The notes under the pieces are model-generated. The model saw only the letters and a list, made by a program, of their open reading frames with translations. It ran no database searches and was not told the DNA's origin. From assembly GCF_003023845.1 (NCBI RefSeq), contig NZ_PYFT01000001.1, positions 4,898,001 to 4,962,000 on the forward strand: DNA of 64,000 nt, written 5' to 3'. The translations under genes were made by a program, and so were the position numbers. This document shows, in pieces, positions 1 through 9,895 of the stretch. This stretch comes from Adhaeribacter arboris (lineage in GTDB: Bacteria; Bacteroidota; Bacteroidia; Cytophagales; Hymenobacteraceae). Each line of letters starts with the position of its first letter. The stretch's first letter is position 1.

Positions 1-1
1 T

Positions 2-352
2 GATCGCCACGCAAGCTATTACGGAGGTAGTATTTCGCCGGGATTAGACATGAAGTTTAAAGCCTTACATACTTTTACCGGTAAGTTGCCGTTAGTGGAG
101 CAGGCTGAAAAATTTAAGGTTCCTCTTGTAGGACGTAATACCATAGAATGCTTAAAGAGCGGAGTATTAAATGGTTCCTTGGCAGAAGTAACGGGGATAA
201 TAACAGATTATAAACAACAATCGCCCGATTTAATTATAATAGTATGCGGTGGGGATGCACCGTTTTTTGAAAAGAACATAAAAGCCCCCATCTTTGTCGT
301 ACCCGATTTAGTTTTAATTGGGCTTAACCGAATTTTGAATTACAATGTATAA
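2..352 (+). CDS. coaX: type III pantothenate kinase, 3' part
   Basis: C-terminal part of type III pantothenate kinase, which phosphorylates pantothenate in the first step of coenzyme A synthesis in the cytoplasm. The frame is open from base 2, so the start lies outside the window. The visible part opens with the family signature YYGGSISPGLDM, followed by the helical segment with FTGKLP and GRNTIECLKSG, and near the end the CGGDAPFF segment, all typical of CoaX. The stop overlaps the start of the next gene by 8 bases, suggesting co-transcription with the envelope genes downstream. Identity is secure; only the truncation by the window edge limits it. Confidence 0.92.
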   Translation, partial: DRHASYYGGSISPGLDMKFKALHTFTGKLPLVEQAEKFKVPLVGRNTIECLKSGVLNGSLAEVTGIITDYKQQSPDLIIIVCGGDAPFFEKNIKAPIFVVPDLVLIGLNRILNYNV

Positions 353-1646
353 AGTTTACCGGTTTTTAAGTGGGTTTGCTTTTTTGGCGAGTGTAGCAAC
401 CGCCCAAGCACAAAATCTGGGCAATTCTCCTTATTCGGCTACTGGCGTTGGAGATATTAACGAAAGCACTGGTTCGGTGCGTAGTTTTGGTATGGGCAAT
501 GTAGGCGTAGGTACTCCGGCCAGCGCGTATATTAATAGCTCTAACCCGGCTTTGTTGTATTATAATAACCGGGTTACGTTTGAAATGGGAATTGGCGGAC
601 AAGCCAAGCAATTATCGGATGAGGTCGGAAAACAACGTGATGCGGATGGATCGCTAAATTATTTAGGTTTGGCCTTGCCTTTATCAAAACGTTGGAGTAC
701 TGCGATTGGCCTGCGACCTTTCTCTACGGTAAACTACGAATATGTTTCGGAAGGTGCGGTGAATGGCGATCCTTCTACTAAAATTGTAAATAGCTATACG
801 GGTAACGGTAATTTATCTGAGGTGTTTTTTGGTCATGGAATACGAGTGGCAAAACGACTTAATATAGGCGTTTCGGCCTCTTATTTATTTGGTGCCGTGG
901 AGCGGGAATCTACTGCTCAACTCGTAAACGAATCAGATGTTAGCCTAAGTGCGGAGCGGTTGGTTATTAGCGAACGCTCCAACTACAATGGGCTATTGTT
1001 TAAAGGGGCCTTAGCTTATCGGCAACCACTTAGCAAAAAATGGAGCCTGAATGTAGGTACGGTATATACTTTAGGTAATGATCTAACCACTAAAAGAAGA
1101 ACGGTACAGGAACGTCGTCTGGCGAGCGATTTGGTATTAAGTCGTAATTACCTGGGAGATAGTATCACCACAACTACTCACCTGCCCCAGGGAATTCAGT
1201 TTGGTTTGAGCGTAGATAATGGACAATCATTAGTGGTGGGAGCAGATTTTAGTGCGCAGAAATGGTCCGATTATAAAAGTGGCTTAAGTACAGAGAAACT
1301 GGCGGATAGTTACCGGGTAGCGGTTGGAGCAGAATATATCCCGAACCCAGCTTCTATTAATTCTTATTTTCAGCGGATAGGTTATCGGGCTGGCTTTGGT
1401 ATAGGTAAAACGCCGCTCGAGCTTAACGGCAAACAAGTAAACGATGTATCGCTGCATTGGGGCTTTACTTTGCCCATTGGTGGGTCACCCCGGCCACCCG
1501 AGTATACCCAATCTTTGCTTAATCTAGGTTTTGCTATAGGTCGTCGCAGCAATGGCGAAAGCAGCACTTTACAGGAAAAATACTTTCGTATACAATTAGG
1601 CTTCTCGTTAAACAGCAACTGGTTTATTAAGCCAAAAATTGATTAA
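345..1646 (+). CDS. outer-membrane beta-barrel protein, PorV/FadL-like
   Basis: A 433-residue protein with a signal peptide ending near AQAQ (residues 20-23). The mature N-terminus has NSPYSATGVGDINES and SFGMGNVGVG, then SSNPALLYY, a pattern seen in Bacteroidota outer-membrane proteins of the PorV/FadL-like type. Many alternating amphipathic stretches and a C-terminus ending in aromatic and charged residues fit a beta-barrel. It overlaps coaX by 8 bases and lies 38 bases before lptC, so it is probably part of an envelope-biogenesis operon. Specific substrate or partner unknown. Confidence 0.72.
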   Translation: MYKVYRFLSGFAFLASVATAQAQNLGNSPYSATGVGDINESTGSVRSFGMGNVGVGTPASAYINSSNPALLYYNNRVTFEMGIGGQAKQLSDEVGKQRDADGSLNYLGLALPLSKRWSTAIGLRPFSTVNYEYVSEGAVNGDPSTKIVNSYTGNGNLSEVFFGHGIRVAKRLNIGVSASYLFGAVERESTAQLVNESDVSLSAERLVISERSNYNGLLFKGALAYRQPLSKKWSLNVGTVYTLGNDLTTKRRTVQERRLASDLVLSRNYLGDSITTTTHLPQGIQFGLSVDNGQSLVVGADFSAQKWSDYKSGLSTEKLADSYRVAVGAEYIPNPASINSYFQRIGYRAGFGIGKTPLELNGKQVNDVSLHWGFTLPIGGSPRPPEYTQSLLNLGFAIGRRSNGESSTLQEKYFRIQLGFSLNSNWFIKPKID

Positions 1647-1684
1647 TAAGCAATAACCTTAAGTTAATTAAGTCTTCTAGTTAC

Positions 1685-2227
1685 ATGAATCACTTAGAGA
1701 AACTGTTAGGCTTATTATTTGCCCTGAATTTACTGGCTGCGTGTAATGCTGGAATAGAAAATCCGGTGCCAAAAATAAAATATACGGGGCCAACCATGCA
1801 GTCAGGAAATATTACAACTTTATACAGCGATTCCGCCCGGCTTAAAATAAAGCTAAACGCTAAAATGCAATGGCAATTTGAAAATGGCGATGCCGAATAT
1901 CCGGAGGGCATAAATCTTACCTTCTACGACAGAAATCAGCAAGTGAGCAGTACCTTACGGGCTAACTATGCTAAATACGATAAACAGCACGATTCTTATT
2001 TTGCACGAGGTAATGTAGTGGTAAATAGCATTGAGAAGGGCGAAACCATGAAAACGGAAGAGTTACATTGGAATAAAGTTAAACGCCAGATTTATACCGA
2101 TAAGTTTGTTACCGTACAGACTAAAACCGATATTATTCAGGGCAACGGATTGGTTTCAGACGATGGGTTTATCCATTGGAAAATATTAAATCCAACCGGT
2201 AGTATTATCGTAGAACAACCACAATGA
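1685..2227 (+). CDS. lptC: LPS export periplasmic protein LptC (lipoprotein form)
   Basis: LptC-like protein, 180 residues, expected to link the inner-membrane LptBFG transporter to LptA in lipopolysaccharide export. It starts with a lipoprotein signal whose lipobox is LLAAC (Cys20), rather than the single membrane anchor of the E. coli protein; lipoprotein LptC is usual in Bacteroidota. The body shows beta-jellyroll repeats of the OstA/LptC type, for example LRANYAKYDKQHDSYFARG and TEELHWNKVKRQIYTDKFV. Its stop overlaps the start of the following small membrane gene in an ATGA arrangement, indicating translational coupling. Confidence 0.88.
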   Translation: MNHLEKLLGLLFALNLLAACNAGIENPVPKIKYTGPTMQSGNITTLYSDSARLKIKLNAKMQWQFENGDAEYPEGINLTFYDRNQQVSSTLRANYAKYDKQHDSYFARGNVVVNSIEKGETMKTEELHWNKVKRQIYTDKFVTVQTKTDIIQGNGLVSDDGFIHWKILNPTGSIIVEQPQ

Positions 2228-2400
2228 GGCTTTCCGGAACTATTTATTTTTCTATTGCGGTAGTAGCTATGATTATCGGAATACACCGCACCATCGTGGA
2301 AAATAATCTGGCTGGCAACTACTGGATTTTTATGATTGCTTTGATTTGCTTGTTTTTGTACCGTTATCAGAAGAAATCAGATCAATCCGGTAAAGAATAA
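2224..2400 (+). CDS. small two-helix membrane protein downstream of lptC
   Basis: A 58-residue reading frame starting at the ATG that overlaps the lptC stop by four bases (ATGA). Translation begins MRLSGTIYFSIAVVAMIIG and contains two hydrophobic stretches (about residues 6-20 and 34-46) separated by HRTIVENNLAGNYW, then a basic tail RYQKKSDQSGKE. The stop-start overlap, the two clear membrane segments and the lack of any other use for this stretch support a real gene. Function unknown; position suggests a role near the Lpt machinery or the envelope, which is inference. Confidence 0.7.
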   Translation: MRLSGTIYFSIAVVAMIIGIHRTIVENNLAGNYWIFMIALICLFLYRYQKKSDQSGKE

Positions 2401-2495
2401 CTTAAGAAAGCTACCTTTATTTTAACTACTTCATTCGTAACCTAATCTATTCTGCTTTTCATCCGTACTTGGTAATTATTGATTTGCAAAACTGC

Positions 2496-3818
2496 ATGGA
2501 GCCATTAACAGCCGTTTTACTTATTCTTCTTTTGCTGTTGTTATGGGGTTTGTTTTCAGGCATTGAAATAGCCTATATTACGGCCAGCCGTTTGCAATTA
2601 GAATTACAAGAAAAGCGGAATTCTGTTTCTGGACGCATTATTGCTCATTTTCTCAAAAGACCATCCAAGCTTACGGCTACTTTACTCATTGGTCAAACTT
2701 TAACTTTAATTCTTTTTGGAATCACGCTGGCGTTTACGCTGCATCAGTCTTTGGAACCATACTGGCCAGTATTCCCATTTGCAAAAGTTTCACTAGTTCT
2801 GGCAGAAATTATAGTGGCGGCGCTAGTGGCTTTACTGATGGCAGAGTTTTTACCTCGTAGCTTGTTTCTGATAAATGCGAATCAAATGCTGAAGGTATTT
2901 GCCTTACCTATGCTAGTATTGTATTACGCCTTATACCCCATTGTTTTTGTCATTATTAGCATCACTCGTTTTATAGTAGTAAAAATATTAAGCTTAGAGT
3001 TTTCGGATCAGCAACCAGTTTTTGGCTTAACTGATGTCGAACATTATATAAAAAGACGGCTGTATCAGCCCGAAGAACAAAGTATTACTCCGGAAGTAGA
3101 TACTAAAATTTTTCATAATGCCTTAGAATTCCGGACGACAAAAGTAAAAGAATGTATGGTGCATCGTACTCAGATTGAGGCAGTTGGTATTACCGATAGT
3201 ATTGCCGATTTAAGACGGGCATTTGTGGAAACCGGGCATTCTAAAATTTTAATTTATAATCAATCCATCGATAATATTATTGGTTATTGTCATCAATTAG
3301 CCCTTTTTAAAAAACCAGCAGATATTGCTTCTATTTTAACGCCTATCACCATTGTGCCCGAAAGTATGTTGGCCAGCGAGTTATTCGTAAAGTTTGTGGC
3401 CGACCACCGCAGTATGGCTTTAGTAGTAGATGAGTTTGGAGGAACCTCCGGCATTGTAACGGTGGAAGATTTAATTGAAGAAATTTTTGGCGAGATAAAC
3501 GACGAATACGACCTGGAAACCGAAGCATTACTGGAGCAATACTTGCCCGACGAAAATAGTTATCTTTTCAGTGCGCGACACGAAATTGACTATTTGAACG
3601 AGAAGTATGCTTTAAACCTCCCGGAAGGAGATTACGAAACTTTAGGCGGCTTTATTTTATCTGTACACGAAGATATTCCAGAGGCTAACGAAGTAATTTC
3701 CGTGGTGCCTTATGTAATTACTGTTCTATCTATGGCAGATAATAGAATTAACACCGTAAAACTGACTCTTCCAACTTCTCCTGATCCAATATCGGATGCC
3801 GCCGAAACCACTGTGTAA
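2496..3818 (+). CDS. CorC/HlyC-family CBS-domain membrane protein
   Basis: Membrane protein of about 440 residues in the CNNM/CorC (hemolysin C-like) family, linked in other bacteria to magnesium or cobalt efflux. Order: an N-terminal DUF21 membrane domain with four hydrophobic segments (residues 1-170), a tandem CBS pair (about 190-320, including VDEFGGTSGIVTVEDLIEEI) and a C-terminal CorC_HlyC transporter-associated domain (about 340-420, with LPEGDYETLGGFIL). An alternative TTG start lies 27 bases upstream (2469); the ATG at 2496 places the first hydrophobic helix directly at the N-terminus and is preferred. It is commonly found next to lptC in Bacteroidota. Confidence 0.85.
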   Translation: MEPLTAVLLILLLLLLWGLFSGIEIAYITASRLQLELQEKRNSVSGRIIAHFLKRPSKLTATLLIGQTLTLILFGITLAFTLHQSLEPYWPVFPFAKVSLVLAEIIVAALVALLMAEFLPRSLFLINANQMLKVFALPMLVLYYALYPIVFVIISITRFIVVKILSLEFSDQQPVFGLTDVEHYIKRRLYQPEEQSITPEVDTKIFHNALEFRTTKVKECMVHRTQIEAVGITDSIADLRRAFVETGHSKILIYNQSIDNIIGYCHQLALFKKPADIASILTPITIVPESMLASELFVKFVADHRSMALVVDEFGGTSGIVTVEDLIEEIFGEINDEYDLETEALLEQYLPDENSYLFSARHEIDYLNEKYALNLPEGDYETLGGFILSVHEDIPEANEVISVVPYVITVLSMADNRINTVKLTLPTSPDPISDAAETTV

Positions 3819-4002
3819 TTCCGGAATTGTTACTATAACAACAGCTTACATTTAATTTTTGCTAAAATCCTAGTCCAGAAATAGTTTTTACAGCGAATTA
3901 ATTAGGCTTCATTGTTGTTACGGAAGCAGAAAATTATTCTTGTATGTTGCTCAGCTAAAATACCGGGCAACGGCAAGAGATTAAGAATTTGAAAAGGTTA
4001 AT

Positions 4003-4033
4003 TTTGAATTTAATCTATATTCTGGTTATTTTG
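4003..4033 (+). promoter_or_regulatory. candidate Bacteroidota promoter for the PpiD-like gene
   Basis: TTTG at 4003-4006, a 19-base spacer, then TTATTTTG at 4026-4033. This matches the Bacteroidota -33/-7 consensus (TTTG, about 19 bases, TAnnTTTG) with a single mismatch. Transcription would start about 20 bases ahead of the ATG at 4062. Confidence 0.5.
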
Positions 4034-4061
4034 CAATTCTTTTGTATCATTTAAATTTTAT

Positions 4062-6170
4062 ATGTCTTTAATTAATAAGATCAGAGAAAAATCGGGGGTA
4101 GCGGTTGGTTTAATTGCCCTGGCTATGGTGGTATTCATGGTGTTAGGCGACCTTTTAGGTCCGCAATCCCGCTTGTTCGGCAACAACAATGTTGTTGGGG
4201 AAATTGCTGGTAAAGAAATTACCATCGAAGAGTTCGACCAAGTACTGGAAGGTATCAAAAACAACTATGCCTCCCAAACCGGTAAGCAGCCCAACGAAAA
4301 CGAAATGACTTCGCTGCGGGAACAAGCCTGGAACCAGTTAATTGTAAAAGTAGCTTACCAGAAAGAACTAGAGCGCTTAGGTATTTCGGTTTCAGACGAT
4401 GAACTGATTGATATGGTACAGGGGAATAATATTCATCCGGCCATTAAGCAAGCTTTCACTAATCCGCAAACCCAACAGTTCGATCGTTCTTTGGTAAAAA
4501 ATTATTTAAAAGAACAATTACCGAAAGCAGCTCCGGAGCAGCGTGCTGCCTGGGACAATTTTGAAAGTAACTTAGGTCCGGAGCGATCTCTTACTAAATA
4601 CAATAACTTAATTCGGTTATCTAATTACGTAACAACGGTAGAGGCGAAAAGAGCTTTAGAAGAACAAAATAATAAAGTTAATATAAAGTATTTGTTAGTT
4701 CCGTTCTCTTCTATCAACGACTCCAGCATTAAAGTTACCGATGATCAGCTGAAAGCTTACTTTGATAAAAATAAAGACAAATACAAAGTAGAAGAAGGTC
4801 GTTCTGTAGAGTACATAACCATTCCGGTTCAGCCATCTAAAGAAGATAGCGTGGCATCAAAAGAAGAATTTGACCAAGTGGTAAAGCAATTTGCTACTGT
4901 TGACAATGATTCGCTTTTTGTAAGTGCCAATTCCGATGTTCCTTTTAATGGGCAGTATGTAAACCCTGGATCTGTACCGGAAAAGTTAAAAAATGCCAAT
5001 TTACAGAAAGGTGCTATTTTCGGGCCGTATCTGGAAAATGGCATGTACACCATATACAAAGTTACCGGCGTAAAAGAGAATGGACCTGCTTCGGCTCGGG
5101 CAAGCCATATTTTAATTCGTTGGGATAACGAAACACCAGTTGCCAAAGCTGCCGCTAAAACTAAAGCGCAAGGTGTATTAAATCAAATTAAAGGGGGAGC
5201 TGATTTCGCTATGATGGCCCGTCAGTTTGGTACGGATGGTACGGCTTCTGTTGGCGGTGATTTAGGTTATTTCTCGACTGGCGCCATGGTAGCACCTTTT
5301 GAAAAAGCAGTATTTAATGCTAAATCAGTTGGATTAATACCCGAATTAGTAGAAACGCAATTTGGATACCATATCATAAAAGTAACGGCTCCTAAAACAA
5401 ATCTTTCTTACCAGATTGCTACCGTACAACGGGCAGTTGCTCCTAGCGAAACTACCCGCGATGCAGCTTTCAAGAAAGCAGATCAGCTGCAAGGCGAAAG
5501 CAAGAATGCCGAAGCTTTCCGCAAGAATATTGCTAAAGATAAATCTTTAGTAAAAACCGAAGCTAAGTCGATTAAAGTAGGCGATCGGGCGGTGAACACG
5601 TTATCTAACGCCCGGGAACTGGTAAGATGGGCTTTTAACGATAAGACAGATGTTGGTTCCGTATCGCCGGTTTTTGAAATAGACGATCAATTTGTAGTAG
5701 CTGTTCTAACAGGTAAAAATGAAAAAGGCTATGCCGTTATAAATGATGTTAAAGAAGAATTAACGGCTGCCGTACGCAATGAATTAAAGAGCAAGCAAAT
5801 TATAGATAAGCTAAAAGGCATGAATGGTAGCTTAGAGCAAATTGCGGCTAAGTATGGTGCCGGAGCCAATGTTCAATCAGCCAATGATGTAACTTTTGCT
5901 GCTGGTAATATAGATGGTTTAGGAATAGAGCCAGTAGCAGTAGGGCAGGCTTTCGGATTAAAACCAGGTAAGCGTTCTGCACCCATTGAAGGACAAAGCG
6001 GGGTGATAGTTCTGGAAGTAACTGGTATGAATAAAGCTCCTGGTACTCAGGATATAGCCGCTTCCCGGAAACAATTAGAAGCAACTCGCAGCGCGCGTAT
6101 TGAAGGAGGTACTTATCAATATATCCGCGAACAAGCTAATATTAAAGATGAGCGGGTTAAATTCTTCTAA
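4062..6170 (+). CDS. PpiD/SurA-like peptidyl-prolyl isomerase, membrane-anchored
   Basis: A 702-residue periplasmic folding factor anchored by one N-terminal helix (residues about 12-32, VAVGLIALAMVVFMVLGDLL). It is followed by a SurA_N/PpiD-like chaperone region (about 40-200), then a parvulin rotamase domain (about 345-450) with ASHILIRW, GGDLGYFSTGAMV and ETQFGYHIIKV, the hallmarks of parvulins. It then has a second, more diverged PPIase-like segment. It would assist folding of outer-membrane and periplasmic proteins. It follows the CorC gene after a 243-base gap with its own candidate promoter and ends in a clear terminator. Confidence 0.9.
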   Translation: MSLINKIREKSGVAVGLIALAMVVFMVLGDLLGPQSRLFGNNNVVGEIAGKEITIEEFDQVLEGIKNNYASQTGKQPNENEMTSLREQAWNQLIVKVAYQKELERLGISVSDDELIDMVQGNNIHPAIKQAFTNPQTQQFDRSLVKNYLKEQLPKAAPEQRAAWDNFESNLGPERSLTKYNNLIRLSNYVTTVEAKRALEEQNNKVNIKYLLVPFSSINDSSIKVTDDQLKAYFDKNKDKYKVEEGRSVEYITIPVQPSKEDSVASKEEFDQVVKQFATVDNDSLFVSANSDVPFNGQYVNPGSVPEKLKNANLQKGAIFGPYLENGMYTIYKVTGVKENGPASARASHILIRWDNETPVAKAAAKTKAQGVLNQIKGGADFAMMARQFGTDGTASVGGDLGYFSTGAMVAPFEKAVFNAKSVGLIPELVETQFGYHIIKVTAPKTNLSYQIATVQRAVAPSETTRDAAFKKADQLQGESKNAEAFRKNIAKDKSLVKTEAKSIKVGDRAVNTLSNARELVRWAFNDKTDVGSVSPVFEIDDQFVVAVLTGKNEKGYAVINDVKEELTAAVRNELKSKQIIDKLKGMNGSLEQIAAKYGAGANVQSANDVTFAAGNIDGLGIEPVAVGQAFGLKPGKRSAPIEGQSGVIVLEVTGMNKAPGTQDIAASRKQLEATRSARIEGGTYQYIREQANIKDERVKFF

Positions 6171-6199
6171 TTCGAGTAGATAATATTTTTTTAATAAAC

Positions 6200-6232
6200 A
6201 AAAAGAGCTGCTGATAAAAGGCAGCTCTTTTT
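6200..6232 (+). terminator. intrinsic terminator after the PpiD-like gene
   Basis: Perfect 12-base stem AAAAAGAGCTGC / GCAGCTCTTTTT around a 9-base loop, continuing into TGTTTTTAT. It lies 30 bases past the stop at 6170. Confidence 0.85.
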
Positions 6233-6469
6233 GTTTTTATACTTATTACATAAAATCAGGGAATTTGCGTTATATTAATTATTGAATCTGGCAAATTATC
6301 TGTTAAACTTTGTGCCCTTACTGCTGGTTTTAAAGTATTTACAAGACAAACATTGAACAATAAAAACAGAGTAAATTTTCGGGTAAAGTATATTAATTAT
6401 AGTTACCTTATCTTAATATAACTCTTTCTTGCTATCAAATTCTTACAGGCTACTTTGAAATCTATATTT

Positions 6470-8302
6470 ATGTTAGTATATGCCCGAATTTTCCGCTTCT
6501 TTTTACTTATTAGCCTGATAATTGGGCTTAATACTTTTTCATCTCAGGCCCAGAGTGCTGCGGAGGAAGAAGCTTTAGCGAAAACTTATTTACAGAAGCA
6601 AGAATATGATAAAGCAAGTTCTATTTATAACAAGCTTGCTTCTAATAACCAACAATTCGTTACTATTTATCCGGATTATCTTAAAACCCTTATGGCACTT
6701 AAAAACTATAAGGAGGCCGAAAAATTAGTAAAAAAAGCTATTAAAAAGAATCCGGAAATACCTGCTTTTACCATTGATTTAGGGGTAGTACAATTAGCTA
6801 GCGGCGATAAAAAAGCGGCCGATAAAACTTTTGATAAGACAATTGATCAGGCTAAACCAAATACTATTTTGCCGGTAGCTCAAGCCTTTGAGCAAAATCG
6901 GCTGTATGATTATGCCGAAAAAACTTATTTACAAGGACGTAAACTCAGCAAGAAAGAAACCGATTATACGGGTCAGTTAATGCAATTGTACGCTTACCAG
7001 CGCCAATCAGAAAAATTAATCGCCGAAATATTAAATATTGTCAGAGAAAATCCGGAACAGTTGCTGTTAGCCCAAAATATGCTGCAGAACAGCTTACGCG
7101 AAGAAAAAGAGTTTGAAGCTTTAGAGAAAATTTTGTTAACCAATGTGCAGCAAAACCCGGATAAGAACGTGTATAGCGAATTGCTAATTTGGGTGTATAC
7201 GCAACGGAAAGACTTTTTCAGCGCTCTGGTACAGGCCAAATCGTTGGATAAGCGTACCAAAGGTGGCGGCGAAAAAGTTATGGAATTAGGCGCTATTAGT
7301 CTAAAAAATAAAGATTACGAAAGTGCCATTGAAGCGTACAGCTACGTAATTAAAGAATACCGCAATAGTCCATATTATGGGTACGCGCGTGAACGCCTGA
7401 TTAAAGCCCGCGAAGAACAAGTACGCAATACCTTCCCGGTAGACTTAGCTAAAATTCGAACACTTATTGCCGAATACCAGAGCTTATTAGATGAGATAGG
7501 AAAAAACGGCCGTACCGCAGAAGTAATGAAAAATATGGCATCGTTACATGCCTTTTATTTAGATGAGAAAGATAAAGCCATTGCCCTTTTGCAGGAAGTG
7601 ATAAATACTCCCCGGGTCAATCAGGATTTAGTGGCCGAAGCAAAAATTAGTTTGGGAGATATTTATTTGTTACGCGGGGAACCTTGGGAGGCGACTTTGC
7701 TTTATTCGCAAGTCGAAAAATCGCACAAAGAAACGCCCATTGGTCATGAGGCCAAGCTGCGGAACGCTAAATTAAATTATTATAAAGGCGATTTTCAGTT
7801 AGCGCAGGAACACTTAGATATTTTAAAATTGGCCACTAGCCGCGAAATTGCCAACGATGCCATGGATTTAAGCCTGCTGATAACCGATAATACAGGTTTA
7901 GATTCTTCTACAGCCGCTTTAAAAGAATATGCTGCTACGGAGTTATTAATTTTTCAAAACAAATTACCCGAGGCCCAGCAACAGTTAGATAATATATTAC
8001 GAAAATATCCGCAACACAGTCTTACGGATGATATTTTCTTCCTGAAGGCTAAAGTGCATCTGAAAACCGGTAATTACCAGGATGCCATCCAAGATTTGAC
8101 TAAAATTACGGACAATCCGCAATATGATGTGCTCAGCGACGATGCTTTTTTTCTGCTGGCGACCATTTACGAAGAACAGGTAAAAGATCCGGAAAAAGCA
8201 AAGCAGCTTTATAATGATCTGATTGTAAAATATCCGGGTAGTATTTTTACGGTTGATGCCCGCAAACGCTTCCGTAAGTTGCGGGGTGATACGGTAAATT
8301 AG
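6470..8302 (+). CDS. secreted TPR-repeat protein
   Basis: About 610 residues with an N-terminal signal peptide (hydrophobic core then FSSQAQ) and at least ten TPR-like helix pairs, for example EEALAKTYLQKQEYDKASSI and VQLASGDKKAADKTFDKTID. The C-terminus resembles the outer-membrane lipoprotein / YbgF-like TPR end (AKQLYNDLIVKYPGSIFTVD). It is probably a periplasmic scaffold protein. An alternative TTG start at 6455 would add five residues. It converges with gluconokinase. No partner can be named from sequence. Confidence 0.8.
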   Translation: MLVYARIFRFFLLISLIIGLNTFSSQAQSAAEEEALAKTYLQKQEYDKASSIYNKLASNNQQFVTIYPDYLKTLMALKNYKEAEKLVKKAIKKNPEIPAFTIDLGVVQLASGDKKAADKTFDKTIDQAKPNTILPVAQAFEQNRLYDYAEKTYLQGRKLSKKETDYTGQLMQLYAYQRQSEKLIAEILNIVRENPEQLLLAQNMLQNSLREEKEFEALEKILLTNVQQNPDKNVYSELLIWVYTQRKDFFSALVQAKSLDKRTKGGGEKVMELGAISLKNKDYESAIEAYSYVIKEYRNSPYYGYARERLIKAREEQVRNTFPVDLAKIRTLIAEYQSLLDEIGKNGRTAEVMKNMASLHAFYLDEKDKAIALLQEVINTPRVNQDLVAEAKISLGDIYLLRGEPWEATLLYSQVEKSHKETPIGHEAKLRNAKLNYYKGDFQLAQEHLDILKLATSREIANDAMDLSLLITDNTGLDSSTAALKEYAATELLIFQNKLPEAQQQLDNILRKYPQHSLTDDIFFLKAKVHLKTGNYQDAIQDLTKITDNPQYDVLSDDAFFLLATIYEEQVKDPEKAKQLYNDLIVKYPGSIFTVDARKRFRKLRGDTVN

Positions 8303-8362
8303 ATGTAAGTTTTGACTTATTGCAAAGATGTAAGAACTCTGTTTTTTACGGTTTAACTTGCT

Positions 8363-9895
8363 CTAGCCTTGCAAAGCCGTAATGGCGGCAAAATCTTGTT
8401 TAAGCTTCGGGTACAAACCTTCGTATATAGCATATAATTGTTGGTAAACGGCGTGCTGCTCCGGGTTAGGCAAGTAAGTTCGGGCAATGGGTACTAGCTT
8501 ATCTATGGTTTCGAAATCCGAAATCATTCCTAACGCCTGCATACCTAAAATAACGGCTCCTAAGGCCGAACTTTCCACACTTTCGGTTACGCGAATTTCG
8601 TGATTAAAAATGTCCGCCAGCATTTGCACCCAAATGTCACCTTTCGCGAATCCTCCATTAGCGTAAATTACGTCTATTGGACCGGTAACTTGTATTAAAG
8701 CATTAGCAACGCTATATATGCCAAATAGAATGCCTTCGAGTAAGGCACGGAGTAAGTGTTCCCGGGTATGGCTTAAGTTTAAGCCAAAGAAAACGCCCCG
8801 GGCATTCGCATCCCAAATGGGGGCCCGTTCCCCGAGCAGGTAAGGTAAAAATAATAACCCATTGGCTCCGGCTGGTATAATAGCGGCCTTTTGCAAAAGA
8901 AGTTCATAAACATCCATCGCCAGATCTTTTGCTAACTGGGTTTCGGGCATACCAAACTGGTCGCGAAACCAGCTCAGTAAAATAGCTCCATTACTCACCG
9001 GTCCGCCCAGCACATAATGTTCGGGAGTTAAAATATAACTAAATATTCGTTCCTGGGAATCGGTAGCGGGCTCAGAAGAAATAACCCGAATGGCTCCGCT
9101 GGTACCAATAGTAAGGGCGGCATTACCCGGCCGGATGGCACCACTGCCCAGGTTAGCTAAACAGCCATCGCCACCGCCCAGAATAAATGGAACCTGCGGA
9201 TCAACCCCTAAATAGCTAGCTTGCTCAGCAGATAAACCACGGATAATATGGGTACAAGGTAAAGGAGTAGCTAAATGCTCGGGGGTAATACCGGCTGATT
9301 GTAGGGCGGGTGGATACCACTGCAAAGTAAAAATATCAAATAATCCCGTGGCCGAAGCAATGGAATAATCAATAACGTACTGCCCAAATAACCGGTAAAA
9401 TACATATTCTTTGATGGAGATAAACTTATGCGCCTGCTTTACTAATTCGGGTTGCTCGGCTTGCAGCCATACCAATTTGCATAAAGGCGACATGGAATGA
9501 ATGGGCGTACCTGTCCGGCGATAGATATTATGGCCGGCAGCACTGTTCTTTATTTGGTCGGCATATTCTTTACTACGGGTATCGGCCCAGGTAATGCTGT
9601 TGGTCAGTAAGTTCCCATTTTCATCTAAAGCAATTAAACTGTGCATGGCACTACTGAAACTAATGCCGGCTAAGCCAGCTAATGTAAAGCCAGTGGTTCG
9701 GGCCGCCGCGGTAACGGCGCTAATAGAATCTAACACCGCTTGAAATACTTCATCGGGGTTTTGTTCGCTGTAAGAAGGCTGCGGAGTAAGCAAAGGATAT
9801 TCCACCGATTTTTCAGCTAGTACGTGGCCTTGCAAATTAAAGCCAACGGCTTTTGTGCTGGTAGTACCAATATCAACCCCGATCATGTAGTGCAT
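8363..9895 (-). CDS. gntK: gluconokinase, FGGY carbohydrate kinase family
   Basis: A 510-residue FGGY sugar kinase. The N-terminal phosphate motif is GVDIGTTSTKAVGF (residues 6-19). The segment TPIHSMSPLCKL with the preceding WADTRS is characteristic of gluconate kinases, as opposed to xylulo- or glycerol kinases, and the C-terminal domain has LTIGTSGAIRV and ANGGFAKGDIWVQMLAD. It should convert gluconate to 6-phosphogluconate, feeding the pentose phosphate pathway. It stands alone, convergent with the TPR gene and divergent from a nucleoside-type permease. Xylulokinase is the main alternative annotation. Confidence 0.85.
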   Translation of the reverse strand: MHYMIGVDIGTTSTKAVGFNLQGHVLAEKSVEYPLLTPQPSYSEQNPDEVFQAVLDSISAVTAAARTTGFTLAGLAGISFSSAMHSLIALDENGNLLTNSITWADTRSKEYADQIKNSAAGHNIYRRTGTPIHSMSPLCKLVWLQAEQPELVKQAHKFISIKEYVFYRLFGQYVIDYSIASATGLFDIFTLQWYPPALQSAGITPEHLATPLPCTHIIRGLSAEQASYLGVDPQVPFILGGGDGCLANLGSGAIRPGNAALTIGTSGAIRVISSEPATDSQERIFSYILTPEHYVLGGPVSNGAILLSWFRDQFGMPETQLAKDLAMDVYELLLQKAAIIPAGANGLLFLPYLLGERAPIWDANARGVFFGLNLSHTREHLLRALLEGILFGIYSVANALIQVTGPIDVIYANGGFAKGDIWVQMLADIFNHEIRVTESVESSALGAVILGMQALGMISDFETIDKLVPIARTYLPNPEQHAVYQQLYAIYEGLYPKLKQDFAAITALQG

